Shown one piece after another: positions 47,016 to 55,744 of a stretch of DNA of 64,000 nt. The stretch spans positions 248,001 to 312,000 of the forward strand of contig JAUSLJ010000033.1 in NCBI GenBank assembly GCA_030646715.1. Direction: 5' to 3'. Source of the stretch: Agitococcus sp. GTDB lineage: Bacteria > Pseudomonadota > Gammaproteobacteria > Pseudomonadales > Moraxellaceae. The translations under genes and the position numbers were made by a program. The number at the start of each line of letters is the position of its first letter. Positions within the stretch are counted from its first letter, which is position 1. The notes under the pieces are model-generated. The model was not told the origin of the DNA. It saw only the letters and a program-made list of their open reading frames with translations, and did not search any database.

Positions 47016-48608
47016 TTAGTCGGCCAATAAGGCTAAACTTTTTTCAATAACTTGATGGGCCTGTTCTACGCGCGCATCATGCATCACAACATGATCTGGT
47101 CTTATCGCGGCTACCCAACCCAGCGGCGCGTATTTAGGTAATAATTCACCTGTTAAGTCTTCCCAAATGTCTACGTTATTTGCAGAGTGGTGCTGTTGCC
47201 CACGAGGGTTGATTTGTAAAAACTTACCACCGACAGCCAACCATGCTGTTTGTTGTCGCTTGGTCAAATAGGATGTTGGATCAACGCCAAAACCAACTAA
47301 GTTGAAATGAGTACCTAAGACATCATCACTCCACGCTCCATTCGCGCTGTTATCACGTAACCAAACTTGGGCAACATGATTACCACGATCTAAATGCGCT
47401 TCTTTGTTGCGTGCGATAAATAAGCCTTGGCTAAAACGATTACGAGGCTTAATTTTTAGCTCGTCAATTAAACTGCGTACAGGCGATAAACGACGTAAGT
47501 TTTTAACTAAATTAGCCGACAACATACCTGCGGCAGGATTAACTGGTTTAATCAGTAAGCCCATTACACGGGCTAAATCAATCATCGCTTTAGCATGAGG
47601 ACGACGCTCTTGATCGTAACTGGTTAAGATCTTGGCATCGGCCTTGCCTTGCGTTACCAATGCTAACTTCCATGCTAAATTAGCCACATCACGCAAACCC
47701 GCACACAAACCTTGTCCCACAAACGGTGGTGTAATGTGTGCAGCGTCGCCCACTAAAAAAACATTGCCTTTACTAAACTGTTTTGCTACTCGCGCATGAA
47801 AACGATAAACCGCTGTTCGTTCAATCTGTAACTCATCAGGGTTAGCCCACGGTTTTAATAACTGGCGAATAAATTCAGGTTGTAGCACTTGTTCACGGGT
47901 TTCCTCTGGTTTTAGCATAAACTCCCAACGTTCACGGCCATCAGGTGCGGTCATGTGGGGGACAGGGCGTTCAGAGTCACAAGTAAATTCAATATCTGTA
48001 ATGGGTTTTCGCACATGACGGGCATCAACAATTAACCAATCTTGAGGGTAAGTTTCGCCAGTAAAATCTATACCTAAACGTGTCCGAATCGCTGAGTTTG
48101 CGCCATCGGCTGCCACCAAATAACGACAACAGATTTTATGCGTCGAACCATTTTTTAAAGCGAGTTGCACCTGTACTTGATGACCAAGATCAATAAAGTC
48201 TTGCATCTCTACACCAGTCAGGGTTTGAATATTTGGATATTGTATTAAGGCTTGCCGTAAAGCCGCTTCCATATCAGGCTGATAAAAAGTGACTAATTTA
48301 GGATGGCCATCTAAACAACCTACAGTATTGATACGGCCAAACTCGCCCACATAAGGCGAATTTAAACGTACTTGTGGAATAGCCACTTTATTAAATGCGT
48401 TTTCTGCCAAACCCACCATTTGCAAAATGCGTAAGGCCTCATTATCTAAAGCAATTGCACGGGGCATAGGCAAAACATCATCAGCCTTATCAATCACTAA
48501 AGTATTGATACCGTAGCGACCTAATAAGTTCGTTAAAGCTGCCCCCGCTGGGCCAAAACCAACGACTAGTACATCGACATAATGAGGTAAAGAAGATAAT
48601 TCAGACAT
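47016..48608 (-). CDS. FAD-dependent aromatic hydroxylase (MhpA-like)
   Basis: A 530-residue flavoprotein monooxygenase from the ATG at 48608. It has VVGFGPAGAALTNLLGRYG for FAD, the DG motif YLVAADGANSAIRTRLG, and the GD motif VFLVGDAAHITPPFVGQG. It resembles 3-(3-hydroxyphenyl)propionate and resorcinol hydroxylases that add an ortho hydroxyl with NAD(P)H and O2, making a catechol for the adjacent extradiol dioxygenase. The start lies 10 bp after the dioxygenase stop. Confidence 0.85.
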   Translation of the reverse strand: MSELSSLPHYVDVLVVGFGPAGAALTNLLGRYGINTLVIDKADDVLPMPRAIALDNEALRILQMVGLAENAFNKVAIPQVRLNSPYVGEFGRINTVGCLDGHPKLVTFYQPDMEAALRQALIQYPNIQTLTGVEMQDFIDLGHQVQVQLALKNGSTHKICCRYLVAADGANSAIRTRLGIDFTGETYPQDWLIVDARHVRKPITDIEFTCDSERPVPHMTAPDGRERWEFMLKPEETREQVLQPEFIRQLLKPWANPDELQIERTAVYRFHARVAKQFSKGNVFLVGDAAHITPPFVGQGLCAGLRDVANLAWKLALVTQGKADAKILTSYDQERRPHAKAMIDLARVMGLLIKPVNPAAGMLSANLVKNLRRLSPVRSLIDELKIKPRNRFSQGLFIARNKEAHLDRGNHVAQVWLRDNSANGAWSDDVLGTHFNLVGFGVDPTSYLTKRQQTAWLAVGGKFLQINPRGQQHHSANNVDIWEDLTGELLPKYAPLGWVAAIRPDHVVMHDARVEQAHQVIEKSLALLAD

Positions 48609-48618
48609 GATGACCTCC

Positions 48619-49716
48619 TTAACCCGCAGCACGAATTAAATTTATTAGACGCTTAAAACTTAAATCGTCTTGTGTGCTATCACGTAGACGCGAAATAACT
48701 GTTTTTACTAACTGTAAAGAGGGAATTTTTCCTGCCATATCCGCGGTAACGGCTGGCCCCCACTGATGCAACGCTTCGCCATCAAATTGGTGATAACCTG
48801 TCTTAATACCTGCATCAAATACGTCGCCATCGGCATAATGCTCAAACATATCGCCATAACTATCGCGCCAATAGTCAAAGATTTGGCTGCCTAAAATATG
48901 ACGACCAATGCCCCATGTATGGTGATGTTGACGCTTCTTTAAAATGACATTAGCCGCAACCACCGCATCCATGTCCGTTAACTCAAAGGCAGTATGTAAA
49001 TGACCAATTTCTACCGCCGACCCTATAGCAATGGTGTGATGGTCTGTTGGTGTATCACCACGATCACAACGCATAAAAGCGACAACAGGTACACTGTCCT
49101 CTGCCATCATTTGAAAGTCAGAAACAATAAAGCCAAAGTTCTGTTGATACCATGCGAGTGTCTTGGCAAAGTGAGTTACGCCTAATACGGTATGGCCTAA
49201 ACGAAAAATACGTGGGGGATGGTTATAATCCAAACGCACCGTACGATTGATACGAGTGATGTGTTCTGGCCGATTAATCTGTACCGCTTCGGTACTTATT
49301 AAGGAAGGCAATGGCGTAGCACCATAAATGACTTCCACCATTAAATTATCGGGATCTTTTAAAATAACGGATTGGCCGCCACGTAACGGATGATTATCTG
49401 CAATTGATACTTTATGTACGACGGCTAGCCTTTCTAACTCTTCATAACTATCAACGACTAACGATAAACCTAAATAACGCGATGCGCCTCGCTCAATAAT
49501 CACCGATACCGTTTTATCGGCCGTGCCGCGCAATAGGGCTAAATTTCCATCGTTATGAATACAGATTAAGCCAAAATCTAAAAAGAAATTCACAGCCTTG
49601 CTTAAGTTAGGCCGTGCTAAACGAATGGCCGCTAAACCTGATACTTTCGTTAACGGCTTTTCAACACGAGGCGGAACAGCGCAAATCTGCGCTAATACTT
49701 GTTGTGCGTTGGACAT
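48619..49716 (-). CDS. Extradiol ring-cleaving dioxygenase, VOC family
   Basis: A 365-residue two-domain vicinal-oxygen-chelate protein. Domain 2 gives the Fe(II) ligands: His in LGHTVLGVTHF, His in IGHLHTAFEL and Glu in DMFEHYADGD, with HHHTWGIGRHILGSQIFDYW between. It cleaves a catechol next to its hydroxyls (meta cleavage), probably the product of the downstream-encoded hydroxylase. It is first gene of the minus-strand operon of dioxygenase, hydroxylase and CMD protein, behind a paired-operator promoter. Confidence 0.85.
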   Translation of the reverse strand: MSNAQQVLAQICAVPPRVEKPLTKVSGLAAIRLARPNLSKAVNFFLDFGLICIHNDGNLALLRGTADKTVSVIIERGASRYLGLSLVVDSYEELERLAVVHKVSIADNHPLRGGQSVILKDPDNLMVEVIYGATPLPSLISTEAVQINRPEHITRINRTVRLDYNHPPRIFRLGHTVLGVTHFAKTLAWYQQNFGFIVSDFQMMAEDSVPVVAFMRCDRGDTPTDHHTIAIGSAVEIGHLHTAFELTDMDAVVAANVILKKRQHHHTWGIGRHILGSQIFDYWRDSYGDMFEHYADGDVFDAGIKTGYHQFDGEALHQWGPAVTADMAGKIPSLQLVKTVISRLRDSTQDDLSFKRLINLIRAAG

Positions 49717-49772
49717 AACGGCTCTCCGATAACGATAGAAATACTTAGTCTGTATTTGAATTTATTTCATTT

Positions 49773-49813
49773 TTGAAAGTATTTCAATAATTAAATGAAA
49801 AAATTTCATTTAA
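49773..49813. promoter_or_regulatory. Paired operators upstream of the ring-cleavage operon
   Basis: TTGAAAGTATTTCAA (49773-49787) and TTAAATGAAA/TTTCATTTAA arms around AAA (49791-49813) share the core TGAAANNNTTTCA. The same core occurs twice upstream of the FAH-family gene at 51139-51168. They most likely bind the TetR protein encoded at 51214. Confidence 0.6.
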
Positions 49814-50153
49814 TTGTGGGTGTCGGAAAAGTGTTTTATGGATGATGGTTGTAAGATGAAGATTTTTATTGCTTGATAAAGATGGGCTATTAAAAATGAC
49901 TGGCTATGAAGAAGTTTAATTCCTAACTATTATTTTGAGTTTTTCGTGATTGCTAACAACAGCATTGAGCTGTGGCTGACCATCAACGATCATTAACGAG
50001 AGGAGAATATAAAGCCAGCTTACGGAGTCAGTGCGTTTTTTACCCTCACCCCAACCCTTTCCCTAAGGGAGAGGGAGGAACGTGCGGAGGGTTAGGGCAC
50101 AAGCAAATAAGCGATACCAGCGTAATCGTCATGTTTTTAAGGAGTTATATTGT
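49814..50153. other. Intergenic region with a family B repeat
   Basis: No gene seen. 50040-50097 carries CCCTCACCCCAACCCTTTCC and AAGGGAGAGGGAGG with a further GGAGGGTTAGGG, a family B copy. The rest is plain AT-rich DNA upstream of the dioxygenase operon and after the FAH-family gene. Confidence 0.5.
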
Positions 50154-51107
50154 TCATGTACTAACAATCTGATGATGTTGTACCCCTAAATCAATCTTGC
50201 CGTCAGTACTACGAATGCTAGATTCGACAATGTCGCCTGCCTTTAAATACTGAGGCCGACGTGCTTGAGTCTTATTAAATAATTCAAAGCGTAAATTATC
50301 AGGTAGTAATGCAGTTGCACGTACTAAAGCGGGTGAAGGTAACCCCAAAGCACACCCCGAAGGAGTCCCCGTCATAATGACATCACCTGCATTAAAATTG
50401 GCTATTTGCGAAAACTCATTTAAGGTTTCAATAGGCTTAAAAACGAGATTACGGGTTGAGTCTGATTGACGAATTTGGCCATTGACCGCTAATTTTAGTT
50501 GTAAGTTATCTAAATAGGACATCTCGTCGGCGGTCAATAAACATAAAATTGGGCCAAGAGGACAAAAGGTACGATAGCTTTTGCCTTTATGAAATTGCAT
50601 TTGTGGAATTTGTACATCACGTGCAGAAATATCGTTACCAATACATATCCCAGCAATATATTGATGTAAATTTTGAGCCGTTACATTTAAGGTGGTATGG
50701 GTGTCTTGTGCTAAAACCAAACACAATTCAATTTCATAATCCAATAGTTTGACGTGTTGTGGCCGAATAATCTCACCCACAGGCTCATGAATTGCTGCCG
50801 ATGATTTGGTAAAAAACATATTAAAGCGTTTTGCATCTGGATCCATGCCCGAATCAATCATATGCTGGCGATAATTTGCTCCTTGGCATAAAACTTTGGC
50901 ATTATCAGTGATGGGTGATAATAACCGAACCCCTTTAAAATCTAAGCTTTCTGCTGTTGCGGCATCACATAATTGTTGATGACTATAGGCGAGCAAGGCT
51001 TTAGTCGTGGTGCAATCAATAGACAAGGGACTAATTTTGCCATTATTAACTAAGCCCCATGCGGGCGCCTGTTGACCTTGATAAAAGCGAACGATAGATA
51101 AAGACAT
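50154..51107 (-). CDS. Fumarylacetoacetate hydrolase (FAH) family protein
   Basis: About 317 residues from the ATG at 51107 (MSLSIVRFYQGQQ). It has the FAH fold motifs LLDYEIELCLVL, GNDISARDVQ and GDVIMTGTPSGCALG, with metal-ligand Glu residues in EIE. Family members hydrolyse or decarboxylate acylpyruvate-type ring-fission products, so it probably processes the meta-cleavage product. The frame extends 15 codons upstream into the operator region, which argues for the later start. It is divergent from the TetR gene. Confidence 0.83.
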   Translation of the reverse strand: MSLSIVRFYQGQQAPAWGLVNNGKISPLSIDCTTTKALLAYSHQQLCDAATAESLDFKGVRLLSPITDNAKVLCQGANYRQHMIDSGMDPDAKRFNMFFTKSSAAIHEPVGEIIRPQHVKLLDYEIELCLVLAQDTHTTLNVTAQNLHQYIAGICIGNDISARDVQIPQMQFHKGKSYRTFCPLGPILCLLTADEMSYLDNLQLKLAVNGQIRQSDSTRNLVFKPIETLNEFSQIANFNAGDVIMTGTPSGCALGLPSPALVRATALLPDNLRFELFNKTQARRPQYLKAGDIVESSIRSTDGKIDLGVQHHQIVST

Positions 51108-51137
51108 GAGTAGGACTCCAAAGATATAATGGCTATA

Positions 51138-51168
51138 TTGAAAATATTTCATTTATGAAAAAATTTCA
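51138..51168. promoter_or_regulatory. Paired operators between the FAH-family and TetR genes
   Basis: TGAAAATATTTCA (51139-51151) and TGAAAAAATTTCA (51156-51168) match the core TGAAANNNTTTCA found as a pair at 49773-49813. Their place in the divergent promoter fits autoregulation by the TetR gene product. Confidence 0.6.
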
Positions 51169-51213
51169 ATTATTTTTTGTAAAAATATCAATATTCCGAT
51201 TAACGGAGCAAAC

Positions 51214-51870
51214 ATGACTATCGGTAAACGTGATAGAACCCGAGAAAAACTGTTAATTGCCGCACAAGAATTGTTATTAGAAGGCGGCTTTGCCGCTTTA
51301 GGTATTCAACAACTTACCGAACGTGCCACCGTTGCTTTAGGGACGATTTATAATTATTTTCGCACACGAGAAGAAGTGGCTGATGCCGTGGTTGAAATGC
51401 TGATAAATAGTTTTTTACAAGCCATCGAACAAATAACAGAAGGTTTAAGCGATCCAGCCGAAATTATGTCTGCATCCATACGTCAAACGCTATATTGGAT
51501 GAAACCAAATAGCGAATTTGGCCAGATGTTATTTTTAAGTGGGTTACCGATCACGCGTTATGTTTATCAAACTCGACAAGGTTTTTACCATGATATGAAA
51601 TTGGGCATTAGTTCAGGCCGATTTCAAGTTGTACATGAGGCGGTTATTTCCTCAATGATTGCAGGCGGTGTCATGGCCATCTTATTAGATTTATTTTTAG
51701 GACAAGTTCAAAGTGATGTCATTGAGAATGTCGCTGAACAAGCGTTACTGATGCTGGGTTTATCGACCGAAGAAGCCCATCACATTGCCTATTTACCCTT
51801 AAGCTTTAGTCATGCTCCGCTTTTTCCTTTGTCAGCAATTGAGTTATTGCCACCATTAAAAACGGCTTGA
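51214..51870 (+). CDS. TetR-family regulator of the aromatic pathway
   Basis: A 218-residue regulator with helix-turn-helix IQQLTERATVALGTIYNYFRTREE. The C-terminal ligand domain is helical. It is divergent from the FAH-family gene, and two TGAAANNNTTTCA sites lie 46-75 bp upstream of its start; the same sites front the dioxygenase operon. It is therefore the likely repressor of both, released by an aromatic or ring-cleavage ligand (inference). Confidence 0.85.
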   Translation: MTIGKRDRTREKLLIAAQELLLEGGFAALGIQQLTERATVALGTIYNYFRTREEVADAVVEMLINSFLQAIEQITEGLSDPAEIMSASIRQTLYWMKPNSEFGQMLFLSGLPITRYVYQTRQGFYHDMKLGISSGRFQVVHEAVISSMIAGGVMAILLDLFLGQVQSDVIENVAEQALLMLGLSTEEAHHIAYLPLSFSHAPLFPLSAIELLPPLKTA

Positions 51871-51892
51871 TAAGTAGCTACACAGAAGCTTC

Positions 51893-51960
51893 ACCGTTTG
51901 TGGTGATTCTGAGCTTGACGAAGAGTCGAACCACTCTTCAACAAGCTCAGGGCGAATGGG
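51893..51960. repeat. Degenerate family A-like repeat
   Basis: GACGAAGAGTCGAACCACTC and TCTTCAACAAGCTCAGGGCG form an imperfect inverted repeat (CTTGACGAAGAGT/ACTCTTCAACAAG) between convergent genes. Confidence 0.5.
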
Positions 51961-51992
51961 GAAAGTTTGGTGCGTCAGCTATTGACGATGAG

Positions 51993-52469
51993 TTAATTAA
52001 TAATAACCTTCTGCCAAATCGCTTGTACCTGTTCAGGCATCATGCTGCGCCATGCATCTTCTAAAATATCCATGTCTTCTTTAGAGTGCGAATCGCCTTC
52101 AAGGTCAACTTCTTCGTATAACAACTCACTTTGGCTAGAGGCAAAATAATAGTCGGTGCCGCACTCGTGCCATAATTTACTCCAGAGTTCGAGTTTTTCA
52201 CTTTCAAGTAAATCTTGCAGTACGTCCAACCATGCCTCACCAAAAACTCGCAGAATAATTAAATCGTCGTGAAAAATTTTTTCTTCAATAAATAAGCCGT
52301 CAACATAGACTGTTATTGCTTCGTCATCGTCGTTGAGGTCGTCAACTTCGGCAATTTGTAATAAGGCGTGTAATTCTTCCCACGTCACATCATCACTCAA
52401 GTTTTTGATTGTAGAGGCTAATTCGCTATCGGTTGTTCTAAAGACAACTTTGCCGCTGACTTCGCTCAT
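51993..52469 (-). CDS. Acidic protein of unknown function
   Basis: A 158-residue strongly acidic, Trp- and Leu-rich soluble protein (WEELHALLQIAEVDDLNDDDE, KLWHECGTDYYF). I recognise no family. GGAG upstream of the ATG supports translation. It is monocistronic and convergent with the TetR gene. Confidence 0.6.
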   Translation of the reverse strand: MSEVSGKVVFRTTDSELASTIKNLSDDVTWEELHALLQIAEVDDLNDDDEAITVYVDGLFIEEKIFHDDLIILRVFGEAWLDVLQDLLESEKLELWSKLWHECGTDYYFASSQSELLYEEVDLEGDSHSKEDMDILEDAWRSMMPEQVQAIWQKVIIN

Positions 52470-52510
52470 GATTCTTTCTCCTAATAATTAGTTAAGATGT
52501 TAGCAGATGA

Positions 52511-52705
52511 ATGATGACAAGATATGCAATTCAGAAAATCAATCAGCAGTTTCCCATCTTTCAGCGCATGATGAGCAAAATGGACAATGTTAGGCAGCAG
52601 CGTAATCTGTCGTCATCACAACTACTGCAATTACGGACTGCCATAAAAGACGAGCTTGGCGGTGTCGAGCGGTTGCATCAACGTTTTGGCAATGATAAAA
52701 GTTAA
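52511..52705 (+). CDS. Small basic protein, uncertain
   Basis: A 64-residue Gln/Arg-rich, helix-prone frame (QQFPIFQRMMSKMDNVRQQR) starting with two ATG codons. Codon pattern looks coding, but there is no strong ribosome site and no family likeness. It lies 47 bp before the Thr-rich exported protein on the same strand. Confidence 0.4.
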   Translation: MMTRYAIQKINQQFPIFQRMMSKMDNVRQQRNLSSSQLLQLRTAIKDELGGVERLHQRFGNDKS

Positions 52706-52751
52706 GCACAAATCCAACAATTAAGACTAATAACGTTTCAGGAGAAACATC

Positions 52752-53291
52752 ATGTTCAGTAAAATTATATCGGCGTTGTTGTTAACAACCGCAGCAAGCA
52801 CGGTTTTAGCCTTTCCCAGCCCGAGTGGTAGTTTTCAGCAAAGTGGCGCACATGGCGGCAGTATTCAAGGTACACGGACAACAACAGCAACATCAGCACA
52901 GTCACAAGGTTCGGTGACGGGCGCAAATGGTAATGGTGTCAGTGCCGAAGCCTCCTCGCAAAAATCCAAAGGTGGCAAAACGAGCTATACAGGGACAGCG
53001 ACAACAACGGGCGGTAAAAGCGCAACAGCGACGGGTTCGTATGTGCAAAAAGGCGATAGCGTTTCGGGTAGCAACGAAACGACCACGAGCGGAGGCTACT
53101 CTTCGCAAACCACATATGAAGCCAGCAAAGACAGTTCGACAGGGCAGGTATCGGGTTCAGCAACTACGACAACAGGCACTGGTAAAACTGCCACAGTGAC
53201 AGGCAGCGGTAGTCAAACGGGCGGCACAGTCACAGGAACAACGGGCAGCGGAGAGTCAAAAACAGTCAGTTATGGCGATCAGAAATATTAA
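52752..53291 (+). CDS. Exported Thr/Ser/Gly-rich low-complexity protein
   Basis: A 179-residue protein with signal peptide MFSKIISALLLTTAASTVLA. The mature part is almost wholly Thr, Ser, Gly and Ala with few charges (TGTATTTGGKSATATGSYVQ), in loose repeats of TTTGxGKTATVTGS type. It has the look of an extracellular matrix or heavily O-glycosylated protein. AGGAG lies 8 bases upstream of the ATG. A hairpin repeat separates it from the O-GlcNAc-transferase-like gene next door. Function is not known. Confidence 0.7.
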   Translation: MFSKIISALLLTTAASTVLAFPSPSGSFQQSGAHGGSIQGTRTTTATSAQSQGSVTGANGNGVSAEASSQKSKGGKTSYTGTATTTGGKSATATGSYVQKGDSVSGSNETTTSGGYSSQTTYEASKDSSTGQVSGSATTTTGTGKTATVTGSGSQTGGTVTGTTGSGESKTVSYGDQKY

Positions 53292-53299
53292 TGGTTCCA

Positions 53300-53349
53300 T
53301 TCGACTCCGCTCAACCACCTTGACTCTGCGTTGCCTGAGCGGAGTCGAA
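53300..53349. repeat. Intergenic inverted repeat, family A, perfect arms
   Basis: TTCGACTCCGCTCA (53300-53313) and TGAGCGGAGTCGAA (53336-53349) are perfect 14-bp arms. It is the best-preserved family A copy in the window. Confidence 0.8.
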
Positions 53350-53380
53350 GGCTAACTAAAAGTCAAAGAACCTATAATCC

Positions 53381-55483
53381 ATGACTCAAAAAATAGACCT
53401 CGCCACCGCAAAAAAACAGGCATTAGCGTTACATCAACAAGGGCATTTAATTCAGGCGGAACAGGACTATAAATCTATTCTTGTACATCAGCCGCAAGAT
53501 CTAACAGTCTTACATTTACTGGGTATTTTGTATCAACAGCAAGCACAGTTTGAATTGGCATTAACGCAGTTAAAGCAAGTGTTAGCATTAAAACCAAATG
53601 CGCCAGATGTCTTGTTATTAGCAGGAATAATTTCAGGTCAACTTGAGCGTCACACCGAAGCCTTGTCGTATTTCGATCAGGCAATAGCTCTACAACCTAA
53701 CGATATAGCCAGCCATTACAATCGTGCGATTGCTTGCAATAAACTACAGCACTATCAACAGGCTCTAGTTAGCCTAGAGAAGGTTATTCAGCAACAAGCA
53801 AATCATGCCGAAGCTTTGAATTTACGCGGTACAGTATTGGCGGCGATGAAAAATTACCAACTGGCGTTAAGCAGTTATCAACAAGCCTTAGCGGTAAAAG
53901 CGGATTATCCTGTTGCTTGTTATCATTGTGCAATTGTTTTAGAGCAGTTAAAGCGTCCGCAAGAGGCCGTCTCCTATTATCAACAAGCCATTACCTTAAA
54001 GCCGAATTACAGTAAAGCCATTAGCAATTTAGCAAGCCTATATATGGGGCTTCAGCAGTATTCGCAGGCAGTTGAAGCGTTTTCACAGTTGTTGGCTGTT
54101 GAGCCTGATTATCCTTATGCCGCAGGTAAGTTATTTTATGCTCAGGCTTATTGTTGTGATTGGCACAATTATCAACAGTCGGTTGATTCGCTTGTCGCCG
54201 CCGTGCGTCAGCAGCATAAAGTCATCACCCCGTTTGATTTTCTCAATGTCACTTCAACTGTTGATGATGAAAAAATCTGTGCCGAAACTTATGTCCAAGA
54301 CCGTTATCCCGCTGCGTTAAAACCCTTATGGACAGGCGAGCGTTATCAACATGAAAAAATAAAAGTCGCTTATATATCCGCTGATTTTTACAATCACGCG
54401 ACATCTATTTTAATGATTGAAATGTTTGAGCAGCACGATACCTCTCGTTTTGAGTTCGTCGCCCTTGCCTTTAATAGCAAAAACGATGACATGACCACGC
54501 GTGTTAAGGCGGCGTTTGATACTTATATAGATGTGAGTGAAAAAACCGACCTAGAAGTCGCCGAACTGATTCGTAGTATGGAAGTTGATATTGCGGTGGA
54601 TTTAAAAGGCCACACCACAGATTCTCGTTTAGGCATTTTTGCCCATCGACCCGCACCGATTCAAGTGAATTATTTAGGCCAAGCCAGTACCATTGGTGCA
54701 CCATATATCGACTATATCTTGGTCGATCAACACCTTGTTCCGCCCGCAAGCCAACAAGACTACACCGAAAAGGTAGTGTATTTACCCGACACCTATTTAG
54801 TCTGTGATTCTAAACGTCCGATATCTTCGCAGATTTTTACCAGTACTGAGTTGGGTTTGCCTGAGACGGGTTTTGTTTTTTGTTGTTTTAATAACAGCTA
54901 TAAAATCTCGCCGTTTATCTTTGATATTTGGATGCGTTTATTACAACAAGTGCCTAATAGCGTATTGTGGCTGATTGAAGGTCACCCAACGGCTTGTCAA
55001 AATCTACGTGATGAAGCTCTGAGGCGAGGTGTGTCTCCAGAACGTTTGGTTTTTGCGCCAAAAGTTTCATCGTCGGTGCATTTAGCACGTCATCGTCATG
55101 CGGATTTATTTTTAGATACTTTACCTGTTAATGCTCACACCACCACCAGCGATGCACTGTGGGCAGGCTTACCTGTATTAACGTGCATGGGGCAAACGTT
55201 TGCTAGTCGTGTTGCAGGCAGTTTGTTAGCGGCTGTGGGTTTGCCTGAACTAATTACGCATTCATTAGATGATTACGAAGCAATGGCATTAAAACTTGCC
55301 ACATCACCCGTATTATTGGCACGTATTAAACATAAACTTCAACAACAACGAGAAAGCAGTGCTCTGTTTGATATTGTTCGTGCGCGGCTGGGGTTTGAGT
55401 CTGCTTATGAAGTGATGTGGCAACGGTATCAGCAAGGATTGCCGCCCGCACATTTCAGTGTGTGTCCAATAAATCCCCTCTAA
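53381..55483 (+). CDS. TPR-containing O-GlcNAc transferase-like glycosyltransferase (GT41/SPINDLY type)
   Basis: A 700-residue protein. Residues about 1-270 are tandem TPR units (for example ALSYFDQAIALQPNDIASHY, AVSYYQQAITLKPNYSKAIS). Residues about 325-690 are a GT41 catalytic region: IKVAYISADFYNHATS, DLKGHTTDSRLGIFAHRPAP, FCCFNNSYKISPFIFDIW and NAHTTTSDALWAGLPVLT, which binds the nucleotide sugar. Eukaryotic relatives add GlcNAc or fucose to Ser/Thr of cytosolic proteins. The acceptor here is unknown. No signal peptide, so it acts in the cytoplasm. Neighbour of a Thr/Ser-rich exported protein gene. Confidence 0.87.
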   Translation: MTQKIDLATAKKQALALHQQGHLIQAEQDYKSILVHQPQDLTVLHLLGILYQQQAQFELALTQLKQVLALKPNAPDVLLLAGIISGQLERHTEALSYFDQAIALQPNDIASHYNRAIACNKLQHYQQALVSLEKVIQQQANHAEALNLRGTVLAAMKNYQLALSSYQQALAVKADYPVACYHCAIVLEQLKRPQEAVSYYQQAITLKPNYSKAISNLASLYMGLQQYSQAVEAFSQLLAVEPDYPYAAGKLFYAQAYCCDWHNYQQSVDSLVAAVRQQHKVITPFDFLNVTSTVDDEKICAETYVQDRYPAALKPLWTGERYQHEKIKVAYISADFYNHATSILMIEMFEQHDTSRFEFVALAFNSKNDDMTTRVKAAFDTYIDVSEKTDLEVAELIRSMEVDIAVDLKGHTTDSRLGIFAHRPAPIQVNYLGQASTIGAPYIDYILVDQHLVPPASQQDYTEKVVYLPDTYLVCDSKRPISSQIFTSTELGLPETGFVFCCFNNSYKISPFIFDIWMRLLQQVPNSVLWLIEGHPTACQNLRDEALRRGVSPERLVFAPKVSSSVHLARHRHADLFLDTLPVNAHTTTSDALWAGLPVLTCMGQTFASRVAGSLLAAVGLPELITHSLDDYEAMALKLATSPVLLARIKHKLQQQRESSALFDIVRARLGFESAYEVMWQRYQQGLPPAHFSVCPINPL

Positions 55484-55484
55484 C

Positions 55485-55560
55485 TCTCCCCTTTGCCAAA
55501 TGGGAGAACTCATGAGTAAGCCTCCCTTTGCAAAGGGAGGTTTGGAGGGATTTGCAAAAC
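55485..55560. repeat. Intergenic repeat, family B, two hairpins
   Basis: CTCTCCCCTTTGCC/AAATGGGAGA and CCTCCCTTTGCAAAGGGAGG. The second is identical to the hairpin at 270-289 after the porin gene. It starts just after the glycosyltransferase stop. Confidence 0.7.
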
Positions 55561-55744
55561 AAAGCGGCAGCCAAAATTTTAACTTTTGAACACACAAGTT
55601 GTTCGCATTTTGACGCTTACTATCAAGTGTCGCCTATACTTAATTCTGTATAATTTTTGCACTTGCTAATACCGCCAAAATACTATTTTTCCATCAAGGT
55701 ATTGGCCACCGAATTTAATAAAAAAGCACACTCTTGGGGGCGAC

